DNA of 64,000 nt from Firmicutes bacterium UBA5286 (GCA_002408465.1 DHSM01000022.1:1-64000), one strand, 5' to 3'; shown: positions 1-8,076, counted from the stretch's first letter. Numbers and translations: made by a program. The notes: a model not told the origin generated them from the sequence alone.

Positions 1-15
1 AGACCTTTTTGGGGT

Positions 16-957
16 TCAATCATGATGTACCTCATCAATAAAGATAGATAATTGAGGCAGCTTACCTATGAGATTTCTTAATTCGTTGGCTTGCCTATCC
101 TTTTCATCATCACTTTTTTCGAACATAATAATTTGCCCGTCTTTTTCCTGAATACGGTCAAGAATAACTTTTTCTGCATTGGTAACAGCAACCAATCCAA
201 ACAGGCTATCCAAAGGCTGGTGGATAGCAATTTTTTGGACATTAGGGTTTTTGGTTTTATTAGATTTCTTTGCGCTTTTATTTTGATCTAAAACTTCAAA
301 AATAAGTTTACGTTTTAAGTCTGAAGCAGCCGGTTCGGGAATTACCCATGATGGGTCAAAATGCTGTATGGTTCTAAGGCTGGGCACTACAGAAGTTTTT
401 AGCCCGGAGGGAGCAAAGATTATAAAGTTATGAGCAAATGCTTTATTATCCGGTTCATTTTGTGCAAAATATAAATCCAAATATATAAAGGCGGCCATTA
501 GATATGTTTTTCCTGCCCCCATTGGCAAACTAAATAAGTAGTCCGTGTAGGAAATATCATAAAATAGTGATTTTAGAACAGATTTGTAGTCTATGCTTTC
601 AGGGTTATCTTTAATTTGTTTAACAACCTTTGGTGATATTATTGTGCCAGCATCATCAGTCAGCGATGCGTATTCCAATAAGGCAGCCGCACCGGGATTA
701 TTATTTAAAAAGGCTCTTGTGTTTGATTTTAATTCAAGCTCTTGTATATTGATATTATTAAGGTAACCAGCATTCATCAACTGATATAGGGGTTTGTTAT
801 CGCAGGCTATTTTCAAAAATAGATAGGTCGTAATAGCTTCTACCTGAGCATCCCTCATTTTACCGGTTGACGTAATATAGTTAACAAGGCCAGTTATCTG
901 ACAATCTTTTGAGGCAAGCCATGCCTCTCTTTTTTTACTTATCATCTTATAGATCAT
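16..957 (-). CDS. DEAD/DEAH-box helicase, N-terminal part only (truncated)
   Basis: 313 residues. Walker A (PMGAGKT) lies at about 145-151 and the Walker B/DEAH-like motif IFIDEVHH at about 305-312. The protein stops (TGA at 16-18) one residue after the DEVHH motif, so the second RecA domain and any nuclease domain are missing. Full relatives such as restriction-enzyme Res subunits are much longer, so this is a truncated gene or one broken by a premature stop, with the rest possibly beyond the left edge. The start is ATG at 957, three bases after the stop of the HTH gene, with a GAGGGG ribosome site inside that gene; the two look like one operon. A restriction or defence role is inferred from the family. 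Function of the truncated form is doubtful. Confidence 0.6.
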   Translation of the reverse strand: MIYKMISKKREAWLASKDCQITGLVNYITSTGKMRDAQVEAITTYLFLKIACDNKPLYQLMNAGYLNNINIQELELKSNTRAFLNNNPGAAALLEYASLTDDAGTIISPKVVKQIKDNPESIDYKSVLKSLFYDISYTDYLFSLPMGAGKTYLMAAFIYLDLYFAQNEPDNKAFAHNFIIFAPSGLKTSVVPSLRTIQHFDPSWVIPEPAASDLKRKLIFEVLDQNKSAKKSNKTKNPNVQKIAIHQPLDSLFGLVAVTNAEKVILDRIQEKDGQIIMFEKSDDEKDRQANELRNLIGKLPQLSIFIDEVHHD

Positions 958-960
958 GTT

Positions 961-1182
961 CTAGTTATCCCCCTCGGCAGTATTGTTTTTTAGGCTAATA
1001 ATGTCGCCGATATCAACATTTAAAGCAGTTGATATTTTTACAAGTGCATCCATGCTCACATATTCGTCTTTTCCGAGCTTGGCGAGGGTAGATGTGCTAA
1101 TAGGCGCAAGTTCTAGTAAATCTATCTTTTTCAGATTCTTATCTATTAATAACTTCCAAAGTTTTTTGTAAGTAACTTTCAT
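961..1182 (-). CDS. Small XRE/Cro-type HTH transcriptional regulator
   Basis: 73 residues, almost entirely one Cro/C1-type helix-turn-helix domain (about residues 7-62, including the pattern ISTSTLAKLGKDEYVSMDAL). Regulators of this compact type often precede restriction or helicase genes in mobile elements, and here a helicase gene follows after three bases. An AAAGGAG ribosome site precedes ATG 1182. A good vegetative-type promoter and an inverted repeat overlapping its -35 lie upstream, so autorepression of the pair is likely. The fold is clear; the DNA target is inferred. Confidence 0.8.
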   Translation of the reverse strand: MKVTYKKLWKLLIDKNLKKIDLLELAPISTSTLAKLGKDEYVSMDALVKISTALNVDIGDIISLKNNTAEGDN

Positions 1183-1213
1183 CAGTTCATTCTCCTTTGC
1201 CTTCGTTTAATAT

Positions 1214-1258
1214 ATTATAATCCATCTTGTGCGATAAGACAATAATATTTGTGTCTTA
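1214..1258 (-). promoter_or_regulatory. Promoter and operator of the HTH-helicase pair
   Basis: On the minus strand TTGTCT (1237-1242) and TATAAT (1214-1219) are separated by exactly 17 bases, a good SigA-type promoter. An inverted repeat TAAGACA-N10-TGTCTTA (1235-1241 and 1252-1258) overlaps the -35 hexamer, where a Cro-like repressor would bind. The operator role is inferred. Confidence 0.6.
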
Positions 1259-1362
1259 GAAATGTTAATTCTGTAAATGCATATTTATATTGTATATAAC
1301 CTAAGTGAATAAGTAGTGTTTATTAATTCGCATTCACCTTTTGATAATTGAGCCTCTATGAC

Positions 1363-1411
1363 AGCAGCCATTAGCTTGAGTAAAGTTCTTAAGCCGATGG
1401 CTGCTTTATTT
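1363..1411 (+). terminator. Terminator-like hairpin in the element's intergenic region
   Basis: AGCAGCCAT (1363-1371) pairs perfectly with ATGGCTGCT (1397-1405), followed by TTATTTT. It looks like an intrinsic terminator on the + strand, but no + strand gene ends upstream. It may end a small RNA or belong to the replication or regulatory region before the RepA-like gene. Confidence 0.4.
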
Positions 1412-1467
1412 TCCCAAATGGAGCAATCTATTTTTGAAAAATGTGGAAGAAGTTTTGTAGAACCTCA

Positions 1468-1599
1468 TTTGAAACCGGATTAGTAGTAGAGGGTATTTTG
1501 TAAAAAGTTTGGTCCAAATGCCCTTTGAAACCGGATTAATGGTAGAGGGATAAATAAATCCGCTCACACCCTTTGTTTTATCGGCTTAATAGTAGGGGG
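1468..1599 (+). repeat. Three iteron-like direct repeats upstream of the RepA-like ATPase gene
   Basis: Two close copies of TTTGAAACCGGATTA followed by a GTAGAGGG block lie at 1468-1493 and 1524-1549, 56 bases apart. A third, more diverged copy (TCGGCTTAATAGTAGGGG) lies at about 1577-1599. They fill the 452-base gap at 1183-1634 just before the gene for the RepA-like ATPase. Regular spacing in front of a replication-type ATPase suggests iterons or a regulatory leader; this is inference. The rest of the gap holds the HTH promoter and the hairpin at 1363. Confidence 0.6.
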
Positions 1600-1634
1600 T
1601 GTTTTTTCAATACTAAAATAAGGAGAAGATAAAA

Positions 1635-2690
1635 ATGAAAAAAAGATTTCACACCATTGACGGTGAAACGCTTATGAATCAACCGCTTGAGCCAGTTCAA
1701 TTTGTGGTAGAGGGACTATTGTCAAACGGACTTCATTTATTAGCCGGTGCGCCTAAGTCAGGAAAAAGCTGGCTTGCCCTTTGGCTATCTGTAACCATTG
1801 CAAAGGGTGAAGCTGTTTGGGGTAATGCGGTTAAACAAGGAACAACTTTATATCTATGCTTTGAGGACAGCCGCCTGCGTATTCAAAACCGCCTATTTGA
1901 TATTACCGACGATGCTCCTTCTAATGTTCATTTCTGCGAGGAAAGCTTCCGGCTGGGAGAAGGGCTGGAGGAACGAATCACACAATTTGTCCTTGAACAC
2001 CCCGAAACCGTGCTGATTATTATTGATACCCTGCAAATGATCCGAAGACCGGCATTGGATAATTCCTATGCTAATGATTATGCAGACCTTTCTATGCTTA
2101 AAAAACTGGCCGATAAAAATCAGATTGCAATTTTATTGATTCATCATCTCAGAAAACAAAAAGATGATGACCCTTTTAATCGTATCTCAGGCACCACAGG
2201 TTTATCAGGTGCTGTTGATACAAGCTTCACACTGGTGGAAGAAAGGCGTGGCAGCGGCAAGGCAACACTTTCTTGTATCGGCAGAGATATAGAGTACAGA
2301 GAAATTGAACTGGAACGAAACGAAAACAATGTTTGGGAACTTATTTCAGACAGCAAGGATAACCCTGATTTACTGCTACCCGATATTGTGTTTCTTATCT
2401 CTGATTTTATGGCAGATAAAAAAGAATACCAAGGCTCGCCTACGGAGCTTGCGGAGCTTATCGGCAGAAAAGAAAAAAAGATAAGTTACCGTACACTTTC
2501 ACGCCTGCTGCTGCAAAACCAAGACCTGCTTTATCTGAAAGGGCTTACGGTTCGCTGCCATCGCAGCAACGGCAGCCGCCTTATCTCACTTGCTCATGTT
2601 GGTGCCGATAGTGCCGTTAGTGACGATAAAATCGATAACTGCCCCAGTGTGAAAAACATCGGCCCTGTTGACCCTGTCGGCACTGGTTAG
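1635..2690 (+). CDS. RepA-like AAA (RecA-fold) ATPase of mobile element
   Basis: 351 residues. Walker A GAPKSGKS at 38-45, Walker B VLIIID at 126-131, then ILLIHH at about 167-171. These mark the AAA_25/RepA hexameric helicase family, which includes plasmid RepA proteins and ATPases commonly carried by Firmicute integrative elements. The C-terminal 100 residues look like a winged-helix DNA-binding tail. An AAGGAG site precedes ATG 1635. The iteron-like repeats immediately upstream and the serine recombinase downstream fit a role in replication or maintenance of the excised element, but this is inferred. The last 30 residues are rich in short polar and proline segments and may be poorly folded. 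Confidence 0.75.
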   Translation: MKKRFHTIDGETLMNQPLEPVQFVVEGLLSNGLHLLAGAPKSGKSWLALWLSVTIAKGEAVWGNAVKQGTTLYLCFEDSRLRIQNRLFDITDDAPSNVHFCEESFRLGEGLEERITQFVLEHPETVLIIIDTLQMIRRPALDNSYANDYADLSMLKKLADKNQIAILLIHHLRKQKDDDPFNRISGTTGLSGAVDTSFTLVEERRGSGKATLSCIGRDIEYREIELERNENNVWELISDSKDNPDLLLPDIVFLISDFMADKKEYQGSPTELAELIGRKEKKISYRTLSRLLLQNQDLLYLKGLTVRCHRSNGSRLISLAHVGADSAVSDDKIDNCPSVKNIGPVDPVGTG

Positions 2691-3115
2691 CCACTGTGAT
2701 CCGCCTGAACGGCCCGTGTTGCCCTTTCAGATACCCGTAGGGGATTGCTGCCCTCAGGCGGATAAAAGCCCGCACAGGCGATTTGTGAGGAAGATTAAGC
2801 AACCCTTTATTCCTCTATTTAAAAGCAACCCACCCCATCTAAAAGAGAGCAGGAGAAAGCAAGGTGCCCTAAAGGTGCACCTTGCAGTCACAGCAGCCAG
2901 CAGTGCCGGCTGCAAAAGCCCGTGGCAAGCGGGTTTAGGGGAATTTATGAAAATTTAAGACAGCAAAATTTTAGGTGCTGTAAAACCCCATTTGTGCTGT
3001 TTTAGGTGCTGTAAAGCCCTGTGGGCTCTGACGCAATGCGGTTTCTGAGGTGCTGCTGCAGGTGCTTAGCCGGAAAAAGTGAAGCGAGAGAAATTAGAAA
3101 AGAAGAATTGTTCTT
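2691..3115. other. Hairpin-rich noncoding stretch of the element
   Basis: No convincing gene is present. A 10-base inverted repeat (ATCCGCCTGA, 2699-2708, with TCAGGCGGAT, 2754-2763) follows directly after the ATPase stop codon. Further small hairpins include CAAGGTGC/GCACCTTG (2860-2867 and 2877-2884) and GCAGCC/GGCTGC near 2894-2914. A near-identical 20-base direct repeat beginning TTTTAGGTGCTGTAAA occurs at 2969-2988 and 3000-3019. Candidates are an origin of replication or transfer, or a structured RNA; none can be recognised with certainty. Confidence 0.45.
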
Positions 3116-3367
3116 ATGAAGAAACAAAAAAATACAGGCAGCTATGTCGAAAGCAATCCGCAAATATTATCCCCCTTTGGTTACCCCCTCTCTGTCTTTG
3201 ATGACAACCTCTCCGTCATTTCCGAGGAAGGGCATTACTGGCAGAGGGAAATGAAAGTAGATGGAAAATCCTTCACCCTGCGTTCCTTTTTCCAGCCTGT
3301 TTCGGTGGCAACCCCCATTGATAAACTGCTTCATATGATTGATTCCAATGTTTTGAAAAAAGATTAA
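3116..3367 (+). CDS. Small element-encoded hypothetical protein
   Basis: 83 residues, no signal peptide or membrane segment. The middle (HYWQREMKVDGKSFTLRSFF) followed by TPIDKLLHMID recalls the short TnpW-like proteins of Firmicute transposons, which share a strand-rich core ending in a conserved KLL-x-ID helix. That resemblance is by eye and weak. It lies just before the serine recombinase, with about 77 bases between, as such small genes usually do. Start ATG 3116; the upstream AAGAAGAATTG is a poor ribosome site. No function can be assigned. Confidence 0.5.
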   Translation: MKKQKNTGSYVESNPQILSPFGYPLSVFDDNLSVISEEGHYWQREMKVDGKSFTLRSFFQPVSVATPIDKLLHMIDSNVLKKD

Positions 3368-3444
3368 ATTTAGGGTAGACTTGGCAAAATTGTTTCGGTA
3401 TGATGTTCACTACCGTATTCGGTTTGCCGGAAAGGAGATTATAG

Positions 3445-5112
3445 ATGAAACAGGCAACTGAAAAATATACGATTCTTTACGCAAGATTAAGTCAGGATGA
3501 CGGGAGTCAAGGAGATTCCAACAGCATTCAAAACCAGAGGATGATGCTTGAAAAATATGCAAAGGACAATGGATTTGAGAATCTTAAATTCCTGTATGAT
3601 GATGGAGCTACCGGTACAAATTTCAATCGACCGGCATTCCAAGAGGTAATGTCACTGATAGAAAACGGCGAAGCTGCAACTTTAATAGTCAAGGATATGA
3701 GCCGATTAGGCAGAGAGTATTTAGAAGTCGGTAGGCTGACGGAAATAGTATTTCCAAGCTATGGTGTACGGTTTATCGCTATGAATGACGGTGTAGACAG
3801 CTTATATGGCGACAACGAATTTACCCCCTTTAAAAATATTATTAACGAATGGTATGCAAAAGACTGCAGCAAAAAGGGGAAAGCATCAGCAAGAATCAAG
3901 GCTGAAAGTGGTGCCAGAGTAGCTTCAAGACCGCCTTTCGGGTATCAGAAAGACCCCGACGATCCTAAGCGTAAAATTATCCCGGATGAAGAAACCGCAC
4001 CGATTGTGCAATATATTTTCTCTCTGTGCATGAATGGAAAAGGCCCAAGTCAAATTGCTAAACAGCTTAAAGAAAAACGAATTCCTATCCCTGCACACTT
4101 TTATTACAAGAAAAACGGTGTGAAAGTTACCGGATTTGATGCGGATAATCCCTATGAATGGAAACAATCAACTGTTGCAAGAATGCTGGAAAATGAGGTT
4201 TACCTTGGGCATACCATCAACCTAAAGTACACAACCCTGTCTTATAAAAACAAGAAACGAGTTGAGCGTCCTGAAAGTGAACAGGTGCGAATTGAAAATA
4301 CCCACGAAGCCATCGTTGACAAAGCTGCATGGGATATTGTCCAGGATATCCGCAAGCATAAACGCCGCAGAGCTAATATGGCAGAGCAGAACATCTTTTC
4401 CGGGCTTATTTACTGCAAGGATTGCGGTACCACCATGGTACTCCATCGGGCACATACAATGGATGCGGTGAAAAACAATTTTACCTGCCGAACCTATAAG
4501 AAAAAGGGTAAAGCTGTTTGTACAGGGCATTTTATTCGCGAAGTCCAGCTTGCAGAGATTATTTTGGATGACTTGCGCAGGGTTACTCATTTTGCACGAC
4601 AAAATGAAGCTGTATTCGCAAAGCACATTACACAGAAGAACAGTGCGGAAATCCGCAGGGAGATTAACCGGACTGGATGGGAACTGGAATCTTTGAAACG
4701 CAGGGATGCTGAACTAAGTGCATTGTTTAAACGGTTGTATGAAGATAATGTTCTTGGTAAAATCCCGAATGAAGTGTTCCGCAAGCTTAGTGCTGATTAT
4801 CTGTTAGAGCAAAAAGAAATCCAAGCCTCTATCCCCAAAAAGGAAGAAGAGCTTGAAAAGCTCAAGGACTCTGTTGCAAATGTTGGAACGTTTTTAGAAA
4901 AAGTAAAGCAATTTACAGAGCTTGATACCCTGACTGCAGAGATGCTTAACCTGTTTATTGAGCGGGTAGAAGTAGGTGAAAGAGAGGAACGTTACTCTCG
5001 TACAGCACCACAGTCCATTGATATTTACTACCGTGATATCGGCCTCTTGGACAACTTTGCAGAAACAGAAACTGTCACGGGGCAGGAGTCAACACCAGAG
5101 GAAGTAGCATAA
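3445..5112 (+). CDS. Large serine recombinase (TnpX/resolvase-invertase family)
   Basis: 555 residues. The N-terminal resolvase domain carries the catalytic serine at 16 (ILYARLS) and further active-site arginines (MSRLGRE). Next come a recombinase domain (SRPPFGY near residue 155, then the region to about 290), a zinc ribbon with cysteine pairs C324/C327 and C348/C359, a long coiled coil (about 390-490), and a DUF4368-like C-terminus. This is the architecture of large serine transposase-integrases such as TnpX of Tn4451, which excise and insert circular intermediates. The length is normal and no catalytic residue is missing, so it is probably active. GGAAAGGAG precedes ATG 3445. It marks the right end of the element. 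Confidence 0.93.
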   Translation: MKQATEKYTILYARLSQDDGSQGDSNSIQNQRMMLEKYAKDNGFENLKFLYDDGATGTNFNRPAFQEVMSLIENGEAATLIVKDMSRLGREYLEVGRLTEIVFPSYGVRFIAMNDGVDSLYGDNEFTPFKNIINEWYAKDCSKKGKASARIKAESGARVASRPPFGYQKDPDDPKRKIIPDEETAPIVQYIFSLCMNGKGPSQIAKQLKEKRIPIPAHFYYKKNGVKVTGFDADNPYEWKQSTVARMLENEVYLGHTINLKYTTLSYKNKKRVERPESEQVRIENTHEAIVDKAAWDIVQDIRKHKRRRANMAEQNIFSGLIYCKDCGTTMVLHRAHTMDAVKNNFTCRTYKKKGKAVCTGHFIREVQLAEIILDDLRRVTHFARQNEAVFAKHITQKNSAEIRREINRTGWELESLKRRDAELSALFKRLYEDNVLGKIPNEVFRKLSADYLLEQKEIQASIPKKEEELEKLKDSVANVGTFLEKVKQFTELDTLTAEMLNLFIERVEVGEREERYSRTAPQSIDIYYRDIGLLDNFAETETVTGQESTPEEVA

Positions 5113-5118
5113 ACGGTA

Positions 5119-5202
5119 ATCGGCAGACAGCGAAAACTCACTGCCTGCCGATACATATCACCATTTCACCACGGTTTAGAAAATGTCCCTATCGCACCGT
5201 GG
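5119..5202. repeat. Two inverted repeats at the right end of the element
   Basis: ATCGGCAG (5119-5126) pairs with CTGCCGAT (5145-5152), and CCACGGT (5169-5175) pairs with ACCGTGG (5196-5202). They lie between the recombinase stop and the 3' end of mazF, where the right attachment site must be. The first could also be a weak terminator for the recombinase. The exact crossover point is not visible. Confidence 0.45.
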
Positions 5203-5221
5203 AGAAGCTGTCAGGGCTTTT

Positions 5222-5572
5222 TTAGAAATCTATCAGGCCTAGGCTAATTTGCAGAGCCTCTTCTACACGTTTCATCAGTTCCGGCGCCAGATGGGTAATC
5301 CGCTCGTTGAGACGCTGTTTGTCAATGGTGCGAATCTGCTCTAACAGCACTACCGAGTCCCGGTCCAGGCCATGCTCTTTGGCCGTTATTTCAACATGGG
5401 TGGGAAGTTTGGCCTTTTGGATCTGGGAGGTAATGGCGGCAACAATTACCGTGGGGCTATACTTGTTGCCTACATCGTTCTGAATAACTAAAACCGGACG
5501 TACTCCCCCCTGCTCAGAGCCCACTACCGGGCTCAAATCAGCGAAAAATACGTCTCCCCGCTTAATATTCAT
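5222..5572 (-). CDS. ndoA: Endoribonuclease toxin MazF/NdoA (PemK family)
   Basis: 116 residues from ATG 5572. MNIKRGDVFFADLSPVVGSE and the RPVLVIQND block are diagnostic of the MazF/PemK fold; the conserved arginine and threonine (AAITSQ) of the active site are present. The family cleaves mRNA at short specific sequences and is held in check by the antitoxin encoded upstream. The gene starts five bases after the antitoxin stop. An in-frame extension upstream would run into the antitoxin gene and was rejected because the GTGAAGGT ribosome site supports 5572. The alr-mazE-mazF order is as in Bacillus. The serine-recombinase element ends immediately downstream, without disrupting the C-terminus. 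Confidence 0.93.
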   Translation of the reverse strand: MNIKRGDVFFADLSPVVGSEQGGVRPVLVIQNDVGNKYSPTVIVAAITSQIQKAKLPTHVEITAKEHGLDRDSVVLLEQIRTIDKQRLNERITHLAPELMKRVEEALQISLGLIDF

Positions 5573-5576
5573 ACCT

Positions 5577-5849
5577 TCACGCTCCGCTGACAATTGACTC
5601 AATGGTTTCGACCGCTTCATTTTCTGCCTGCACTGCTTCGTTGGCAAGGAGCAGATTGATCTTGGACATTTCTAGATAGCCCACCTGAAGCCTTTCTCGG
5701 ATTTGACGTTTTTTCATTTCCGAAATATACATGCACATGGCTTCACGGATAAAATAGCTGCGGTTAACCTTTTCTTTGCTGACAATGCCATCCACTTCCT
5801 GCAGCAGCGTGTTGGGGAGAGAAATCATGATACGCTTAGTTTGAGCCAC
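5577..5849 (-). CDS. ndoAI: MazE-type antitoxin (EndoAI, ribbon-helix-helix)
   Basis: 90 residues from GTG 5849, chosen because AGGGGGTG lies seven bases upstream; longer readings have no ribosome site. The N-terminus (TKRIMISLPNTLLQEVDGI) is a CopG/ribbon-helix-helix DNA-binding motif, and the charged C-terminus should wrap the toxin. It neutralises MazF and probably autoregulates the operon. It sits about 100 bases downstream of alr on the same strand, the classic Bacillus arrangement, and four bases before mazF. Confidence 0.9.
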   Translation of the reverse strand: MAQTKRIMISLPNTLLQEVDGIVSKEKVNRSYFIREAMCMYISEMKKRQIRERLQVGYLEMSKINLLLANEAVQAENEAVETIESIVSGA

Positions 5850-5946
5850 AATGGCACCCCCTGAAAGTATTCCTGTATACCGAAAGTATATCAGACTTGT
5901 ACACACAGGCGTATAGAAACATTATATTTTATCGGCCCCGCTAATG

Positions 5947-7071
5947 TCAAGACTGATACTGATAATAGCGGGGAACTCTGGCGGAAACTGCGCAGAGAAT
6001 TTCGTAGCTGATGGTACCTGTCAGCCGGGCCAGCTCATCAGCGGAAATATGCGCCTGCCCTTGACTGCCAAATACTACCACCGGCTCGCCAACGCCTGCC
6101 TCCGGCAAGTCAGTAATGTCCGCCATGCAGTAATCCATGCAAATGCGGCCAACCTGTGGGACCCGCTGGCCCTGAATGAGGAATTCCGCCTTGCCTGATA
6201 AGGTCCGTGGATAGCCGTCGGCATATCCCAAAGGCAAAGTGGCAATGCGGCTGGGGCGGGATGTGACAAAGGTGCGCCCATAACTGATGGGAGTCCCTGC
6301 CGGCACTTCCTTGATAAAGGCTATGCTGGTTTGCAGGGACATCACAGGTTTTAAGGGAACCAGCTTCTTTACCTGGGGGGAAGGATAGAGTCCATACAGG
6401 CTGATGCCAATTCGGACCATGTCGAAATAAGCTTCCGGGATTTCAATTGCCGCTGCGCTGTTGGCGCAATGGGCGATGGCCTGTGGTTTATCTTTCTTTA
6501 TTGTTTCCACTATCCTTTTAAATTTATCCAGTTGAGCGGAAGTAAAGCCCTTATCTTCTTCATCCGCTGTGGCAAAATGGGTAAATACGCCTTCCAGCTC
6601 GAGATGAGTTGAGGCCAGCACACGTCTTACTAAATCCAGACTGTCTGTCCCCCTGGGGCCAAGCCTGCCCATGCCGGTATCCACCTTAAGATGGATGCCG
6701 ACCTTTCTCCGCTGGCGTCGGGCTTCATCCTCCAGCATCAAGAGGGTGGAAAGATCGGTAATTCCAGGAGTCAGGCGGTACTGGATAACCGCAGACAGAG
6801 ATTCAGGGGGCAGATACCCAAGAATCAAAATAGGCGCGGCCAGACCTGCCTGGCGCAGGAGTATACCTTCCTCGACCAAGGCTACAGCCAGCCAATCGGC
6901 GCCGGCAGCCAGGGCGGCCCGGGCCACTTCTGCGGCCCCGTGGCCGTATCCGTCGGCCTTGACCACAGCCATTAAGCGGGTAGGCCCGGGAATATGCTTG
7001 CGAAACCCCTTGACATTATAAGCGATATTGCCCAGGTTAATATCTGCCCAGGTTGGCCTGTATCTTTGCAT
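5947..7071 (-). CDS. alr: Alanine racemase
   Basis: 374 residues from ATG 7071, where AAAGGAG is nine bases upstream; the two earlier in-frame ATG/TTG codons lie on or before that site. Fold-type III PLP enzyme: the PLP lysine is K38 in AVVKADGYGHG, and the C-terminal catalytic tyrosine lies in PISYGRTF near residue 265. It interconverts L- and D-alanine for peptidoglycan, and in spore-formers also modulates germination. The length matches the family. It is first in an operon with the mazEF toxin-antitoxin pair. Confidence 0.95.
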   Translation of the reverse strand: MQRYRPTWADINLGNIAYNVKGFRKHIPGPTRLMAVVKADGYGHGAAEVARAALAAGADWLAVALVEEGILLRQAGLAAPILILGYLPPESLSAVIQYRLTPGITDLSTLLMLEDEARRQRRKVGIHLKVDTGMGRLGPRGTDSLDLVRRVLASTHLELEGVFTHFATADEEDKGFTSAQLDKFKRIVETIKKDKPQAIAHCANSAAAIEIPEAYFDMVRIGISLYGLYPSPQVKKLVPLKPVMSLQTSIAFIKEVPAGTPISYGRTFVTSRPSRIATLPLGYADGYPRTLSGKAEFLIQGQRVPQVGRICMDYCMADITDLPEAGVGEPVVVFGSQGQAHISADELARLTGTISYEILCAVSARVPRYYQYQS

Positions 7072-7157
7072 TATAACCATCTCCTTTGACAAGAGAACAT
7101 TCTATATTCTTCCCCGGAAATCCTGCATAAAAGTAATGAAATCAACCCCCGGGCACA

Positions 7158-7184
7158 CAAAAAAGAAGCCTTGGTCGGGCTTCT
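7158..7184 (-). terminator. Intrinsic terminator after cas6
   Basis: AGAAGCC (7164-7170) pairs with GGCTTCT (7178-7184), with a T6 run on the minus strand (7158-7163). It lies 15 bases past the cas6 stop, showing that cas6 is transcribed alone. Confidence 0.85.
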
Positions 7185-7198
7185 GTTGTGGGCGTTTT

Positions 7199-7960
7199 TC
7201 AGCCAACTTCATTTCCTAAAATATCCTCAGCTGTAGGCGGATACCAGACTTTCACCATGCCGAAGCCGCAGTTGTTTCTGTTGCCAAAACCCATGTGAAA
7301 ACCCACTCTTATCAATTCCGGGTTGCCTGTAACCTTAAAAGGAATCATGTAACCCAAGATTTTAATGCCATTAAAATTAATAAGCCTGGTGACGCGACGC
7401 TTGTTTGATATATAGCGTTCATTAAATTCAAAGACTAAATAGTCATCAGAAGGCAGCGAGTCATAGACGCGGTAATGCTTATTGATGAGATCCTGACGCA
7501 ATTTTTCGGTAAAATCGTGGTCTTCAATGCGGCCATAGCGCATACGCCCCTGACTTGCGTCAAGATTACAGGTAACAGTTATCGGCGACATGCAGGAAAA
7601 TTCCATGACCTCATTGATTTCCGGAGTAGCCAAAATTTCAACACTGACAATGGGCATGTTGACATTGCCCAATGAGATACTGCCGGCTTCGGAAAATCCT
7701 TTTAAAATTGCATCCAAAAAATAACCTTTAATCGAGGATATGTACCATTGGACACACTTGCCCAGATTGCGGATGCCATTAGCAGAAATGCTGTATTGCT
7801 CAAAATAGAGCTGGGAAAAGGTGAAAAATCCCAGATCCCGCTTATGGCCCATAGTACTCGAATCATATACAGCTCTGTTTATGGCTTTATAAAGATGATG
7901 GTTATAATTATAAGGCAAAATGGTATCTGGCTCGCATTTTAGTGTGACTTTTAGCCGCAT
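7199..7960 (-). CDS. cas6: Orphan CRISPR-associated endoribonuclease Cas6
   Basis: 253 residues. The N-terminal block ILPYNYNHHLYKAINRAVY has the usual Cas6 opening with candidate catalytic histidines at 21/22; GHKRDLGFFTFSQL follows, and the C-terminal glycine-rich loop GFGNRNNCGFGMV (about 224-236) is the family hallmark. Two ferredoxin-like halves are expected. Cas6 cuts CRISPR precursor RNA within repeats. No other cas gene and no repeat array occurs in the window, and terminators on both sides isolate the gene, so it must process arrays elsewhere or do something else. RBS AAAGGGAG precedes ATG 7960. Tandem Spo0A boxes and an inverted repeat lie upstream. Confidence 0.88.
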   Translation of the reverse strand: MRLKVTLKCEPDTILPYNYNHHLYKAINRAVYDSSTMGHKRDLGFFTFSQLYFEQYSISANGIRNLGKCVQWYISSIKGYFLDAILKGFSEAGSISLGNVNMPIVSVEILATPEINEVMEFSCMSPITVTCNLDASQGRMRYGRIEDHDFTEKLRQDLINKHYRVYDSLPSDDYLVFEFNERYISNKRRVTRLINFNGIKILGYMIPFKVTGNPELIRVGFHMGFGNRNNCGFGMVKVWYPPTAEDILGNEVG

Positions 7961-7991
7961 TGCGCCAACTCCCTTTATCTATGTGAAGACT

Positions 7992-8013
7992 GATACTTTT
8001 AGATATTAGTATC
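7992..8013. promoter_or_regulatory. Inverted repeat in the cas6 leader
   Basis: GATACT (7992-7997) and AGTATC (8008-8013) form a perfect repeat with a 10-base gap, 32 bases upstream of the cas6 start. It could be an operator or a weak hairpin. No known regulator is recognised. Confidence 0.35.
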
Positions 8014-8076
8014 TTCGGCATTAAAATTTTTTTTCCTGTTAAATACCAAAAAAGAGTAAAAAAGAGTACAACCAAA

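Larger units (their letters stand above)
1..5215. mobile_element. Right-hand part of a serine-recombinase integrative element (left end outside window)
   Basis: The segment is visibly more AT-rich than the chromosome to its right. It carries mobile-element genes only: an HTH regulator with a truncated helicase, a RecA-fold RepA-like ATPase, a small element protein and a large serine recombinase. The recombinase is the last gene, and such recombinases usually sit beside an attachment site. The chromosomal alr-mazE-mazF operon begins again at 5222. I therefore place the right end between 5113 and 5221, but the core att dinucleotide cannot be fixed without the left junction or an empty site. No conjugation genes are visible, so this may be a mobilizable or degraded element. 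Confidence 0.75.
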
